Part shown: positions 19,001 to 27,693 of the stretch, in pieces
Layout: each line of letters starts with the position of its first letter
How positions within the stretch are numbered: the first letter of the stretch is position 1
NCBI GenBank assembly: GCA_030612365.1
Contig: JAUWOA010000008.1
Location: forward strand, 1-40,242
Direction of reading: 5' to 3'
Length of the DNA: 40,242 nt
DNA from: Candidatus Thorarchaeota archaeon
GTDB lineage: Archaea; Asgardarchaeota; Thorarchaeia; Thorarchaeales; Thorarchaeaceae
Notes under the pieces: generated by a model
Told to the model about the DNA's origin: nothing
Databases searched by the model: none
Seen by the model: only the letters and a program-made list of their open reading frames with translations
Translations under genes and position numbers: made by a program

Positions 19001-21006
19001 TGGAAATCATCATTCGGGTCAACGTCTCCGATTGTGTAGTGCTGATATTCGAACCCAGTGAGCACATCGATGCCAGATGCCATACCGGAGAACGCCCAGA
19101 TGGGTAGTTCAGACGGAGTCTGTACATAGGCCATATCCCAGACGTTCGCACCCACTGTGAAGAAATCATCTCGTGAGGAATCCCAAACAAGGTCGTAGGA
19201 ACTACCGTATTCGTAGGCGTAGATGTTACCCATGACAGTCGCAATGATGAGTCGGTCCTCCATATTTGGCGGTCCGCTTAGGTTTATGCTCGTGGGCAAC
19301 GGGCCGATAGTCACTGTAAGAGCTGTGGTTAGCTGTGTGTATACCTGTATGAGCTCAATCGAGTCGATGCTGTACAGCCCACCATTGTATACAGACACTT
19401 TGATGTATCTGAACCAATCCCAATGACGAGCGCCGAGGGCGTCATCAACGTCCACATGCAGCCAGTTGCTCGCAAACTGAATTCTCGAAACGTCTACCTG
19501 TTCGAAATCAGTTCCATCCTGAGAAACCGAGATGTTGAAACGTGAGAAGATGGTCGACGTGAGCACGTTCTGGAATTTGAACCGAATGTCATTCGCAGAG
19601 CTTGCGCTCCCTGTGCCCTCTTCATCATTTCCGAAATCTATGACAGCAGTGGCATTGTCAACATATGCAGGACTGGCATCGAAGGTGGAATAATAGCCAT
19701 CCGATTCATTGGCCATTCCTGTGTTGTAGGGGTAGCACTCCGCGTCGGGGTCAAAGAGGCCTCCGCCCAAATACCTGTATGCGATAGGCTCTGGAATAGC
19801 TGTGCCATTCGAAAGCAAGTATGTCACATTATTCGCAGAAACAACGCTATCAGCCCAGAAATCAAGCCTCCATGGTGACTCCTCTGAGGTCTGCCAGGCG
19901 TCCCAATCCCGATAGACGCGTTCGTACATGAAGGTCCTAGAAGCTGTATCCCAGTTGAGGATGAAGACTCCCTGGCCCTGGGCCACCAAAGCAATCTCCT
20001 CGCCTGGCGAATCATCTAGCTCACCAGCCGTCATGGACATTATTGGTCTCCACGTGTAGTTCGCACTCGTCCAATTCAGATAGTAGTGGTTGTCATTGAT
20101 TAGCGGAAAGGGCTCGCCGTTAATCATCATGGTTATACCGTCGTTTTCGAATACATAGACAATACCCTCGCGGGTTCCAACGATGATTTCTGGCAATCCG
20201 TTATGATTTGTATCACCAGTCGCCAATGTGTAGATTTTGCCGTCGATTGTGTCGCCTGAGTTCCAGACCTCACGGAAGGTGATCCAGTGCTCTGGACTGA
20301 ACGGATATCCTGAATGATTATCATACTCGAAGCAGCGAACCTTGCCATCCCACCCACCAATAATGAGATCTGCTCTGTAGTCTAGGTCGACATCAGCTAT
20401 CTCTACATCAAAGGCACGGAATGTGTCGGGGCTGGTCCACACATGGTCAAACATATTCTCAGTGTTTGCCAGCGGGTCATAGATGTGCCTTTGTTCGAAC
20501 AAATAGACATGTCCATCTGCGGATGCTACGGCAACCTCTAGGAAATCATTGAGATCAGTATCACCCCAGGCCATGGCCATCACATCAGCGCCGATTATGC
20601 CGCTTCCAATGTCCCAGACCTTATCGAAGTCGCCGGTTTCGATGTTCAACCTAAATATGTGAACCTCATTGTCATAGAGATAACCTCCTGCGAGAGCTAG
20701 GAAGCCGGTTTCCTCGTGGTACGCCACGGCATGAATCGCAGCCTTTGTCTTCCAGGGCTCGTAGGTCGTCTTGTAGTTGTTCTCCTGATCTTGAAGAACA
20801 AGGCCAATGTCCCAATCATCTGGCAATCCAGGTTCGGTGTCAGTCAAAGCCCGTATTGCAGCGTCCTGAATGCCGTCTGGCAAACTATCCACAGTATCGA
20901 TTTGTCCCATAAGGGGCTGTATGTTCATTGGCAAGGCAGGTATAGCAGCGAAGCTTCCTACCAGCATCACGCTAAGCGCAAACAGGGTAAGTATCTTGTA
21001 CTTCAT
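13030..21006 (-). CDS. giant FG-GAP/beta-propeller surface protein with C-terminal anchor
   Basis: A 2658-aa secreted protein. ATG 21006 is chosen since it opens a signal peptide (MKYKILTLFALSVMLVGSFA) and AGGAGAG lies upstream; the frame extends further but into arginine-rich sequence antisense-like in character. At least 16 FG-GAP/VCBS-type repeats such as GDIDGDGNGEIIVGDYDNN (about residue 1035) and GDFDGDGLDEIAG (about 2190) occur from about 145 to 2600, as in integrin-alpha propellers; their Asp-rich loops bind calcium. A discoidin-like segment lies at about 440-555 and a BNR/sialidase-like propeller at about 1400-1640. A helix at about 2620-2645 and KKRRRMLRHRD anchor it. It begins 7 bases after its upstream partner. 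Probable adhesion or cell-cell contact role (inference). Confidence 0.92.
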   Translation of the reverse strand: MKYKILTLFALSVMLVGSFAAIPALPMNIQPLMGQIDTVDSLPDGIQDAAIRALTDTEPGLPDDWDIGLVLQDQENNYKTTYEPWKTKAAIHAVAYHEETGFLALAGGYLYDNEVHIFRLNIETGDFDKVWDIGSGIIGADVMAMAWGDTDLNDFLEVAVASADGHVYLFEQRHIYDPLANTENMFDHVWTSPDTFRAFDVEIADVDLDYRADLIIGGWDGKVRCFEYDNHSGYPFSPEHWITFREVWNSGDTIDGKIYTLATGDTNHNGLPEIIVGTREGIVYVFENDGITMMINGEPFPLINDNHYYLNWTSANYTWRPIMSMTAGELDDSPGEEIALVAQGQGVFILNWDTASRTFMYERVYRDWDAWQTSEESPWRLDFWADSVVSANNVTYLLSNGTAIPEPIAYRYLGGGLFDPDAECYPYNTGMANESDGYYSTFDASPAYVDNATAVIDFGNDEEGTGSASSANDIRFKFQNVLTSTIFSRFNISVSQDGTDFEQVDVSRIQFASNWLHVDVDDALGARHWDWFRYIKVSVYNGGLYSIDSIELIQVYTQLTTALTVTIGPLPTSINLSGPPNMEDRLIIATVMGNIYAYEYGSSYDLVWDSSRDDFFTVGANVWDMAYVQTPSELPIWAFSGMASGIDVLTGFEYQHYTIGDVDPNDDFHYGAMAFPQNLIVINSLGDIWVYEGNPEDLIADPALSALFALVEPYNAGWSNAPLTIELAHLFMDDEYLWAAVGSFNPEAADGLYGLDPGDINAGLQFYRRPTELDVYDTATNLKMAFFDETGALTTAIQNAKTVPRMHFVDWDNDNDQDMVLSTGFLYYCENIGSLEEGPMFLLHPGFFAEMNERAMNCYWGQPQVWDMDEDGDWDIILSYDGRNGATYWENEGSNDDPSWTENKKLFSNTNPDTNMKFMGLTDIRIVPNSWGMQTGLMTNLYGDLGYETLGDAEYTMWSVKPDPVGHFLYHSWPVHTQSVSYVFATYPTVYKYDFAITAGGSIPLNLGYHVSESWSTEFDLKEWTLSITSGDIDGDGNGEIIVGDYDNNVYIFEHMINNTYKRAFRSFDINHTETSDTSPYYWEELGGISGEFQRVIWDHVKHVVADCDIDGDGYKELVAAAGLQVYIFEDTGIDDTYKFVHTIDFRDSIYNTTDGWDLVEEITAIGAGDDIDLNGMNELVVAAGPFLFIYNVPHDAWNSSTEYFMDEDVPDGTYYLVGNGAHDNFLYASIETMTLCDTDEDGFREVIIGGRINVTQVRQDGFLKVYEWRGAAFAEAWEAPHEVTKWNPVTSVILDDQDYDSNQEIIIGHMKGFDIWEWNTSISTYQKVEVVTASPNYPIVPLVSTRYNLVYQELYDLSSRGQNDIEYGFTISDDFVFGVFVQNENLYWKYYVAPLDIWSPYERTINTTTGFNSYPSPYDGYTLQYEVDPALFLHENGTLYLTWTARFYDFATSTYHYDIWITRYTGSGPGINWDQPVRVAGWTTEFQYQKPKAFMHSSGTLGVAYFYAGSTVNYRTSTSWGVWSMVGFPVQYVDFADYHIQDFDIINTRDGGFALAIAARNDSIAKTDYDIYVATSNSSFIWQDSRMYAATSSYNNEINPDIHQLDAPEESLVVVYESAEAPIEDRIQMSYGSSPMQWHQEEPMNTLPSFITRVEEPEGVMYYVEGLAGPLHVISPMAYSPTVMGLRGGGFMYSFAFDFFHKAADSSIYDPADIRPNDPWADRKYTEAADWVFGINPSSRFTHFNIGPVVDLAVGDTDGDARREVVAGFEDRVGVYELKHSNVGGGIMEHEEAWLSLRYDTPVTGVTVYDTNGNGWEEIGISCRRGDVFVLEIDISGQDTFSLMYSQSLWNSTTGAGVSESSGAVTHAVAVFDIDGDGKDEIVRGEQTGTLRAFDDDGSLLWTNSDFSVPIYMITIGAMTPTQHYIAVYHWDGNVTLHSAETGNLHWRYDTRTFAFGMVAIGDVMGASTSEVVVVDGGAPQHNITVLSWGGSVMWERNLGQMFFGSVVLGNFSGRENLDIAVFHTNGTLTVMYGNNGTTIFRIPYMIGLDYCMPAIADLNNDGYDEIISARNSLWAVDPQTQAIVYNSSSIFSSTMRWLFVEDFDNDSFYEAVIVTNTGVYYEEFTSGGVMWSYEPQVDEIDDAMLATFADGRLGIALCTNDGAVIALDAMTGVPVWFDMSSNTYSELAAGDFDGDGLDEIAGSATNGDFYVFKEMEPQIAERIEVFGYWSTYWNYTLVSAVESIWVHDINGDGITEYAVAYGTNTLTLFDPLSPTVLWNISTPGIVREIQFGNLRNDMTLDLLMRCYDGVSHTVIGVDGATGIALSGINHVASGNNAMTDIALGNFSMAIPGNEYLIVYEDVAMTAGIAIYDTDGGLRFVSSTNTSSRTSAVTTGYFDGDTRLDIAIGGRDGNVFFYTGLAGHIGTLSLDSSGVYTIDTGNFNSAGCDDVVVGCRNGQVTVFDPGVVWPGTILWQVTINGTIDSVHAVDVDQTDPEDEAVVNVREVGLVGYSGTAFVEEWQYDAPTVIRKRVQFLDVDSNSIFDIVLNSYGYVAVIDSSDGSVFGAYAAAHGIKRTAVGNFDDNGILDLMLFDENLVYVVSNSSVMPPVPLFVEISPSGLLMAAVTTVVVAVLPVSVLGYLGLAWKKRRRMLRHRD

Positions 21007-21013
21007 TCCGTTC

Positions 21014-24000
21014 TCACTCTCCTTTCGTTCCCTTCTTGGGACTGGCATTCGTCTTCTTCTTCTTGGCAGATTTCTTCTTCGTGGTCTTCTTGGCGGGTGA
21101 TTTCCCCCGCCCGGGCTTGGTCCTAAGCCGTCCGTACAGAACTGTCCACCATCCTTTCTTGTATCCCACAAATCCTACAATAATCACACTTGCAATCGCT
21201 GCGACTCCCAAGCCTAACAGCAGCCATGGAAATGGGGTGTCTCCTGACTGCACAATGTACCATGTAACCTGAGCGTGAATCACACCGGTGGTGTTCCTAC
21301 CGAACACTTGCATGGTGATATTGCCAGTAGGCCACCTAATCTCATCGCTGTGCCAGACCTGTGATGCGGGTAGATATTCCAGCGTGTAGTTCTCACTCCA
21401 TCCGGCCCCATTCTCATAGCGGAACCACATGTCCTGGAATATGGTATAATTGACGACTACCACTGCGGTATCCTGATAGACAGCTTGACCACTAAGCGGC
21501 GTCATGATTCGCATTGTGCTCTGACCGCGCTCTGTCGCAAGAGCCATCTGAAACTCCTCTGTTGTAGTAAATGAGAGCGGATCTAGACCCAAGGCTATCT
21601 CAAGGCCATCCGAGTACCCATCTCCATCCGTATCAAGAAGCGCAGGGTCAGTACCGTGGATGTAGTATTCATCCCCATCCAGCAGACCGTCGTGATCGCT
21701 GTCCGGGTTGAAGATTCCGCCACCAAGCACCATCTGGAGACCTAGCGCGAATTCAATCCCATCGGGAAGACCATCGTAGTCGGTGTCGTATTCCAGGGTA
21801 TCGGGTATGCCATCATTATCCGTGTCAGTGTCCATAGGGTTGCTACCGTAGAAGAACACCTCTGCGCCATCCGGAAGATAATCGTCATCACTATCGGGAT
21901 CTGTAGCACTGGTCGGATACGTACCTTCTTGAGCCAGTATCTCAGCGCCGGCAACGCCGCCAGACTCAGGAATCACTATTTCTTCTGGAGGGTCGCCCTC
22001 TGCAGGTTCGTCCTCCGTGGTCATGCCTATTGACCAGTTGGTCGGCGGCCACGCACCGTAAGGATAGACCTCGTATAGGGTTTCTTGAGTGTCATTAAGT
22101 CCATCTCCGTCGGTGTCAATGTCAAGCGCTGAAGTGTTGTAGACCCAAACCTCCCACCAATCAAGTATCGTGTCTGAATCAGTATCATTACTCGTGGGGT
22201 TTGTATTGAACACCATGATTTCTTGATAATCGGTTAGCGTGTCATTGTCCGTATCTCGCAGCACAGGTGATGTGTTGTATCTCAGGACTACGGTCAGAGA
22301 CTCAAAGGGATAGATTAGGTCCGTAGCATTCTCGATAATCAGCTCTGCGCCGTCCAATAACAAATCGTTGTCGGTGTCGTTTGACAGAGGGTCTAGCGGA
22401 ATTGGGTCCATCCACGGGATATCGCCAGAGCCGAGGTAAAGCTCCATGGCATCTCCAAGACCATCCATGTCGGTGTCGGGTTTCGTGGCATTTGTTCCGT
22501 ACAACATGATTTCATGATAGTCGCTCATTGGCCACGTCATCTCACCAAGCTCATTCGGTTCTGTTATTGAATCACTGTCCGTATCCCAAGCGAGCGGATT
22601 CGTCCCGTAAATGAGAACCTCGTCCCCGTCTCCAAGTCCATCTCCGTCAGTGTCGTAGGTGAATGTGTCAGTGAAGTAGACGAAGAACTCCTCATAGTCG
22701 TTAAGACCATCATTATCACTGTCTTCGTCCATGGGGTCGCTACCTGTAACTAGCACCTCATAGCCGTCCATAAGGCCATCTCCATCAGAGTCGTCAGCCA
22801 ATGGATTGGTATGCCAAAAGAAGAGCTCTTCTCCGTCGCTCAGGCCATCGAAATCGCTGTCTGCCAAGGTTGGATCAGTACCGTAGATAAACCACTCATC
22901 ACCGTCTGAAACCATGTCCAGGTCAGTATCGGGTGATAGCGGGTCGGTACCAAGGAGAAGGTCGACCATGTCAAAGAGACCGTCGTCGTCAGTGTCTGGG
23001 TCTAGATAATATGTATGATTACTGTCCTGTCTTAGCACGCCTTCTAGTCCATCTAGAAGACCATCATCATCGCTGTCGCCATCAGTCGGATCACTAGGCG
23101 GGTCTTGCGCTAGTTCGTAACCATCAGAGTTGAGCCACGCTCCCGGCGGAGGGTTGAGTCGCTCTGCTTCAGTCACTCCAGTGTCTCCATCTGTATCAGG
23201 GTTACAGGGATTCGTGTGAACGTGTTTCTCGTACGGCTCGCCCTCGTCATCATAAAGGATGATTGTGAAGCCTCTCAGCTCGTTGCCATCACTCATTGGC
23301 CACTCCTGGCCCTCAGTGCCGGCCGGGTGCAGCCGTTGATTTAGCATCATGTCGACGTCGCCATTGTAGAGCTGCATGTACGAATCATCATCCGTATCTG
23401 CGTCGAGTGGATGTGTGTATCCACCATTGAATATGATAGGTGCTGGGTCACAGCCAGAGCCTGGTGTGTCATTGTACAGCGAGTCTGTGCCGTAGAATGG
23501 GCCCATCGGACCCTCATCACCATCAAGGATTGTATCTCCATCCGTATCTGGATTCAAGGGATCTGTATGGTCATTGTAAGCTACGCCTCCAATGTAGACG
23601 TACTCGACTGTTGGGGTTATGCCAGACATGTCCCATGACGTTCTAACTTCATAGTAATCAGAGAGACCGTCCCCGTCGCTATCAAAACTAAAGGGATCGG
23701 TTCCATAGACTTTCACTTCCTCGTAATCGTCTAGGCCGTCATGCTCAGTGTCAACATTCAGAGGGTTGGTCGAGAGGTCCCATTCTTCTCCATCCAAAAG
23801 GCCCTCCCCATCGGTATCAGGATTTGTAGGATCCGTACCCATTGTTATTACCTCAAGCTTATCATTGGCACCGTCACCATCTGTATCGGCGTTGTTGGGA
23901 TCGAGCCCGGGGTAACCATTCTCAAATACATCACTCAAACCGTCTCCATCACTGTCAAAGCCCATACCCGAATCCTGGTATTCTGCGGACCCCTTACTGG

Positions 24001-27000
24001 GTGAGAGATCCCAAGGCCCACCAGCCTCCCATGTCCAAGTCTTCTTCCATGTCCAAAGCAGGAATCGAATCTTCAGTTTGAGTGTAAGCAGCAGCCGCAG
24101 CAAAATGTGCATGGGTTGCGCAAGAGCCTGATCTTGGAAGAAGGATAGTGTGATTTCCATGGACCCGTAGAGCTTAGCCGAAGCCACTATGATATCTATG
24201 CCTAGGGATATTGCAGCACCAAGTACCATCACCAATGAAAATACCGAGGCACGGGACGTGGCTGACTTCAAGACAATGTCCAACTCAATGCTGAACCAGA
24301 GGTCTATCTTGATATTGCCCAAGCCAATGTATGAGGCCAACTTCGATAGAACGCCGCCTCCCACGCCGCCAGTAACGAAGTCTAGCAAAGTAATTGTCTT
24401 GGTCATGGCAACCTTCAGACTAAGCACCCAGGTGTCGATTGTGAAGATACTGCCAGGAATGATAATTGCCTTCCTCATTGTGAAGAGATTCACTACACCC
24501 TTCGCGTAACCTGAGAATTGCAGGTTGAGACCCATAATACTGAAGAGGTTCTCCATGAAGCTGTTCTTCGAGGAATCAAACCCTGTGAGACCCAGCTCGA
24601 ACATGAACTGAGGCGTTATCTCCCAAGACCAAAATATCGCATTTAGGAAATCAGCAAACCCACTAATCGAGAATGAAGCACGTCCTTCGAAGATAATAGC
24701 TTGAAGCCAGTCAAAGAACTCGCTTGTAAGAAATTTGAAGTTGGGTTTGATGCCGATATTGAATGTGAGCTCGAATAGTGACCATGAACCTAGTCCAATT
24801 GGCAGAATGCCGTTGTGACCAAGGAGATCATTCAAGCCACCAAAGACACCATTGATAGCGTTCTCTAGCTGCACCAGTAGAGGAGTTATCATTCCTTCGA
24901 GCCAGTCAAGACACTTGCCGATTATCCACTTGACACCATCCGTGAAGATGCCCATTATGTCCATCAGAGAACCCAGAAAATCCCCTAGTATGCCGAGGTT
25001 GAAGGCGCCTGTCAAATGACCGGCTGCAAAGTCGAGGATTTGTTCAATAGCTGCTTGAGGACTTAGACCTCCGGCACCTATGCCAAATGCATCAGGGAAG
25101 AAAGAGCCCATCAGAGTCAACATCACGTCAATGGGCACGTCGTCGAATGAAGGAAATATGCCGATGAGTGAGCCTGCAGACATGAGCAGCGCATTCATTA
25201 TGCCTTCGAATGACATGTCCTTGACGGACATGAGGAGGTTCATCATGCCGCCTACAATATCTCCGAATGTGTCCAGAACCGCATCAACATCCGGCCCCAC
25301 GGGGAGGTCTACTCCACCCATGAATCTAATCACATCAGCCAGTATCTCCGGCATATCACCAAGCTCGGACATGAAGCTGCTCGTGGTGTGACTAATCATC
25401 ATCTTGAGAGGATCGCTATCAGATACTGACGCGATTATGCCTAGGATAGGCTTTACCGCGTTCGTTAGGGCATCGATTGTATTTGTCAGCTCGGTGCTAC
25501 CGAGTCCAAGTTCTCCAACCAGACCTTCAGCAATATCGAATATGTCTGGTACATCAGCGGGAGTAAGGCCACCATCTAGAAAGCCAGCCATCAAGACCAT
25601 GGTGTCAGTGACAAGTGTCTTGGTGCTAGTTGGAACAGAAACAGTAAGATTGGAATCGAGAATATCGCCTATGTCACCCCTTAATGCGCTAACAGTAACT
25701 GGTGTGGGGGCTTCAACGACGTCTTGCATCACACACATCAAGTGTTCTGTGAGGTCCTCTGCAGTTCCCACAATCCCCGAACCTCCAACGAAATCCACAA
25801 CAAGGATTTTTAGCAGGTCAAAGAGTGAACTCAACTCAAACTTGTTTACCTGCTTCACTGCTGATAGGCTCAGCTCAATGAGTGACATTATCTTCCCGAT
25901 CACTTCTTCGCCTGCAGTACCAGTGAGAACACCAAGTGCTGTATTGAGCAGGTTCGCGCCAACATCATCAATAAAATTCGAGAAGTCGAAACTTGAAAGA
26001 TAACCTACAATTGATTTAATGAAACTGACGCCTTTTGAAACAAGGGTAGTCAAACCAGTCGTCATCCCAAGAGTAGCTGCAAGTGTTTTGTTCAGCAACG
26101 CACCAAGTATATTCTCTGTTAGGAAACTGAGTATCGTATCAAATACTCCCTTGCCATTGGAAACTACGTCAGCAATAAGATCCCAAAGGTCTCCACCAAT
26201 GTCAAGCACATCGCTAAGGAAGTCCATCACTCCAGGAGGGAGGAAATTAGGAAGGAGAGCAGACAGTAATTCGGTAATGACATTCCGAATACTGCCAAGT
26301 CCACCCTTCAGCTCAAATAGACCCGCCAAGATGGGTTCCAGGAGGGTCTTGAGCGGCTCAGGGAAGGGGAACTGTTCCACTAAGGGCATAATCAACGATT
26401 TGATGGGATTTTCGACATCAAAGTCTGTGACGAGACCCAAGAATGGGATAATCATATCAAAGATGTCTTTTAGTCCATCAAGTGCTGACTCAGGAATCGA
26501 AAGCACTGTTTTTCCTGCCGATCCAAGGACCTTGAGCAAGATATCAACAACCTTGCCGATTCCACCCTTAAGACCTGACAGCAGGGGTATTTTACCAAGT
26601 ATGAAACTTGAAGCGTCAACATCAGCCAATTCGCTTAGCTGAATCATGGGGGAGAAGTCATCAGGAAGCTCATCAAGAGGCACTTCAATGAGATTCCCCT
26701 CGGCATCAAGCCGGAACGCAGCATCCTCCACCTCCGCTGGATGCCGATCTAACATGCGCTGATATCTTTTTTCAGCAGCCAGAGAATCAACTTCGCCCAC
26801 TGGATTAATTGGTTCAAATGAGCGTTGTATCAGTTCGTTTAGGTTGTCAGCATAGATCTGGAGAACCATCTTCTCCAAATCATCTGCAGCATCTTTGTAT
26901 TCCGCGCGTACATGTTCACGAGTTCTGCAAATCTCTCGAATAGACCATATGTCATATAGAATGAGAATTAGTGCGTCAGCCACTTCTGATTCACTGTGGT

Positions 27001-27481
27001 GTATTGTCGCGTCAGAGGATTCTAGATAGTGGTCAAGGGATAGAGTATTGCCCATCCCGACAATATGCTGGGTCAACCGATGGCGGTTCAGAGTCTGATA
27101 AAACTGACGCCACGACATTTCCCGGTCAGGAAAGAGTACACCGTTTAGATTAGATTGCAGCGCATAGATGGCAATCCAAGGTTCATCCAGTAACCAGTAA
27201 GATACATCGCTATGCGAAGTCACTGGTATCATCGTCACATGATTTATCCTCACTGTGACAATTTCGTTAACACCTTCAGCCACAGCAGACATCATCTCGT
27301 CAGCGGGGTCATAGAAGACGTAGATACTATCGAGGTTGTAGCCCTCGAAAGGTTTCGGTATTAGCTCCTCATCATGCTGCAGTGCCTGACTAGCCCACAC
27401 GGCTTGGGGGGCAAGGCTAAGCAACATCAGCGAGATAAAAACAGCAGTAACAAATTGGACTTTCAACAGTCTCCTGTTCAT
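21014..27481 (-). CDS. giant calcium-repeat surface protein with helical domain and lysine-rich tail
   Basis: A 2155-aa protein with signal peptide (residues 1-31). An N-terminal alpha/beta domain (about 48-165) is followed by a very hydrophobic, Leu/Gly/Ile-rich region at about 290-1170, reminiscent of lipid-binding or tape-measure-like amphipathic helices. About 26 thrombospondin-type-3-like repeats (D-x-D-x-D-G-x-x-D) follow at about 1172-1970, each able to bind calcium. A membrane helix lies at about 2083-2105, then a cytoplasmic tail of about 48 residues packed with KKK, SPAKK and SPKKG. GAGGAGG lies about 11 bases before ATG 27481. First gene of a two-gene operon. No family is recognised for the N-terminal half. 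Confidence 0.92.
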   Translation of the reverse strand: MNRRLLKVQFVTAVFISLMLLSLAPQAVWASQALQHDEELIPKPFEGYNLDSIYVFYDPADEMMSAVAEGVNEIVTVRINHVTMIPVTSHSDVSYWLLDEPWIAIYALQSNLNGVLFPDREMSWRQFYQTLNRHRLTQHIVGMGNTLSLDHYLESSDATIHHSESEVADALILILYDIWSIREICRTREHVRAEYKDAADDLEKMVLQIYADNLNELIQRSFEPINPVGEVDSLAAEKRYQRMLDRHPAEVEDAAFRLDAEGNLIEVPLDELPDDFSPMIQLSELADVDASSFILGKIPLLSGLKGGIGKVVDILLKVLGSAGKTVLSIPESALDGLKDIFDMIIPFLGLVTDFDVENPIKSLIMPLVEQFPFPEPLKTLLEPILAGLFELKGGLGSIRNVITELLSALLPNFLPPGVMDFLSDVLDIGGDLWDLIADVVSNGKGVFDTILSFLTENILGALLNKTLAATLGMTTGLTTLVSKGVSFIKSIVGYLSSFDFSNFIDDVGANLLNTALGVLTGTAGEEVIGKIMSLIELSLSAVKQVNKFELSSLFDLLKILVVDFVGGSGIVGTAEDLTEHLMCVMQDVVEAPTPVTVSALRGDIGDILDSNLTVSVPTSTKTLVTDTMVLMAGFLDGGLTPADVPDIFDIAEGLVGELGLGSTELTNTIDALTNAVKPILGIIASVSDSDPLKMMISHTTSSFMSELGDMPEILADVIRFMGGVDLPVGPDVDAVLDTFGDIVGGMMNLLMSVKDMSFEGIMNALLMSAGSLIGIFPSFDDVPIDVMLTLMGSFFPDAFGIGAGGLSPQAAIEQILDFAAGHLTGAFNLGILGDFLGSLMDIMGIFTDGVKWIIGKCLDWLEGMITPLLVQLENAINGVFGGLNDLLGHNGILPIGLGSWSLFELTFNIGIKPNFKFLTSEFFDWLQAIIFEGRASFSISGFADFLNAIFWSWEITPQFMFELGLTGFDSSKNSFMENLFSIMGLNLQFSGYAKGVVNLFTMRKAIIIPGSIFTIDTWVLSLKVAMTKTITLLDFVTGGVGGGVLSKLASYIGLGNIKIDLWFSIELDIVLKSATSRASVFSLVMVLGAAISLGIDIIVASAKLYGSMEITLSFFQDQALAQPMHILLRLLLTLKLKIRFLLWTWKKTWTWEAGGPWDLSPSKGSAEYQDSGMGFDSDGDGLSDVFENGYPGLDPNNADTDGDGANDKLEVITMGTDPTNPDTDGEGLLDGEEWDLSTNPLNVDTEHDGLDDYEEVKVYGTDPFSFDSDGDGLSDYYEVRTSWDMSGITPTVEYVYIGGVAYNDHTDPLNPDTDGDTILDGDEGPMGPFYGTDSLYNDTPGSGCDPAPIIFNGGYTHPLDADTDDDSYMQLYNGDVDMMLNQRLHPAGTEGQEWPMSDGNELRGFTIILYDDEGEPYEKHVHTNPCNPDTDGDTGVTEAERLNPPPGAWLNSDGYELAQDPPSDPTDGDSDDDGLLDGLEGVLRQDSNHTYYLDPDTDDDGLFDMVDLLLGTDPLSPDTDLDMVSDGDEWFIYGTDPTLADSDFDGLSDGEELFFWHTNPLADDSDGDGLMDGYEVLVTGSDPMDEDSDNDGLNDYEEFFVYFTDTFTYDTDGDGLGDGDEVLIYGTNPLAWDTDSDSITEPNELGEMTWPMSDYHEIMLYGTNATKPDTDMDGLGDAMELYLGSGDIPWMDPIPLDPLSNDTDNDLLLDGAELIIENATDLIYPFESLTVVLRYNTSPVLRDTDNDTLTDYQEIMVFNTNPTSNDTDSDTILDWWEVWVYNTSALDIDTDGDGLNDTQETLYEVYPYGAWPPTNWSIGMTTEDEPAEGDPPEEIVIPESGGVAGAEILAQEGTYPTSATDPDSDDDYLPDGAEVFFYGSNPMDTDTDNDGIPDTLEYDTDYDGLPDGIEFALGLQMVLGGGIFNPDSDHDGLLDGDEYYIHGTDPALLDTDGDGYSDGLEIALGLDPLSFTTTEEFQMALATERGQSTMRIMTPLSGQAVYQDTAVVVVNYTIFQDMWFRYENGAGWSENYTLEYLPASQVWHSDEIRWPTGNITMQVFGRNTTGVIHAQVTWYIVQSGDTPFPWLLLGLGVAAIASVIIVGFVGYKKGWWTVLYGRLRTKPGRGKSPAKKTTKKKSAKKKKTNASPKKGTKGE
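21574..23965 (-). repeat. array of about 26 thrombospondin-type-3-like calcium repeats
   Basis: The encoded motif D-[ST]-D-x-D-x-x-x-D recurs roughly every 20-45 residues, for example DSDGDGLSD, DTDGDGLND and DTDNDGIPD, usually followed by GTDP or NTNP. Unit length and DNA sequence vary, so this is an old protein repeat rather than a recent DNA duplication. Such arrays form calcium-stiffened stalks in known proteins. Confidence 0.9.
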
Positions 27482-27667
27482 TTACACATATGCCTCCTCG
27501 ACGGCGTAACCGAATCGAAGAGGTAGTCAGAATTCGCATCCCCGATATGACTGGCTATAGATAATGAGTGAACCCTCCCATTGTCTACATTCAGCCGCTG
27601 AGGGGCATGCGCGATTTTCCTCTCTCTCCGGTCGCCCAGCGAACTTGCAAATGGAGAGCAGCAGAGG

Positions 27668-27677
27668 ATATAATATT
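27668..27677 (-). promoter_or_regulatory. TATA box of the giant surface-protein operon
   Basis: The minus strand reads GGAAATATTATATCC here. Initiation about 25 bases on would give a leader of about 160 bases before ATG 27481. The palindrome just upstream strengthens the call. Confidence 0.5.
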
Positions 27678-27693
27678 TCCCTCGTATTGCTCC

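Noticed and set aside
21007-21171. Longer N-terminus of the 2658-aa protein
   Set aside because: The extra 55 residues are Arg/Pro/Gly-rich and overlap the lysine-tail codons of the upstream gene; the signal peptide starts at 21006.
21574-23965. Regularly spaced similar DNA segments that might suggest a CRISPR array
   Set aside because: Unit length and sequence vary, and the segments encode in-frame calcium repeats of one long protein.
25404-26642. Two plus-strand frames of about 200 codons inside the 2155-aa gene
   Set aside because: They are Ser/Pro/Arg-rich antisense shadows of a strongly coding helical region, with no ribosome sites and no family resemblance.
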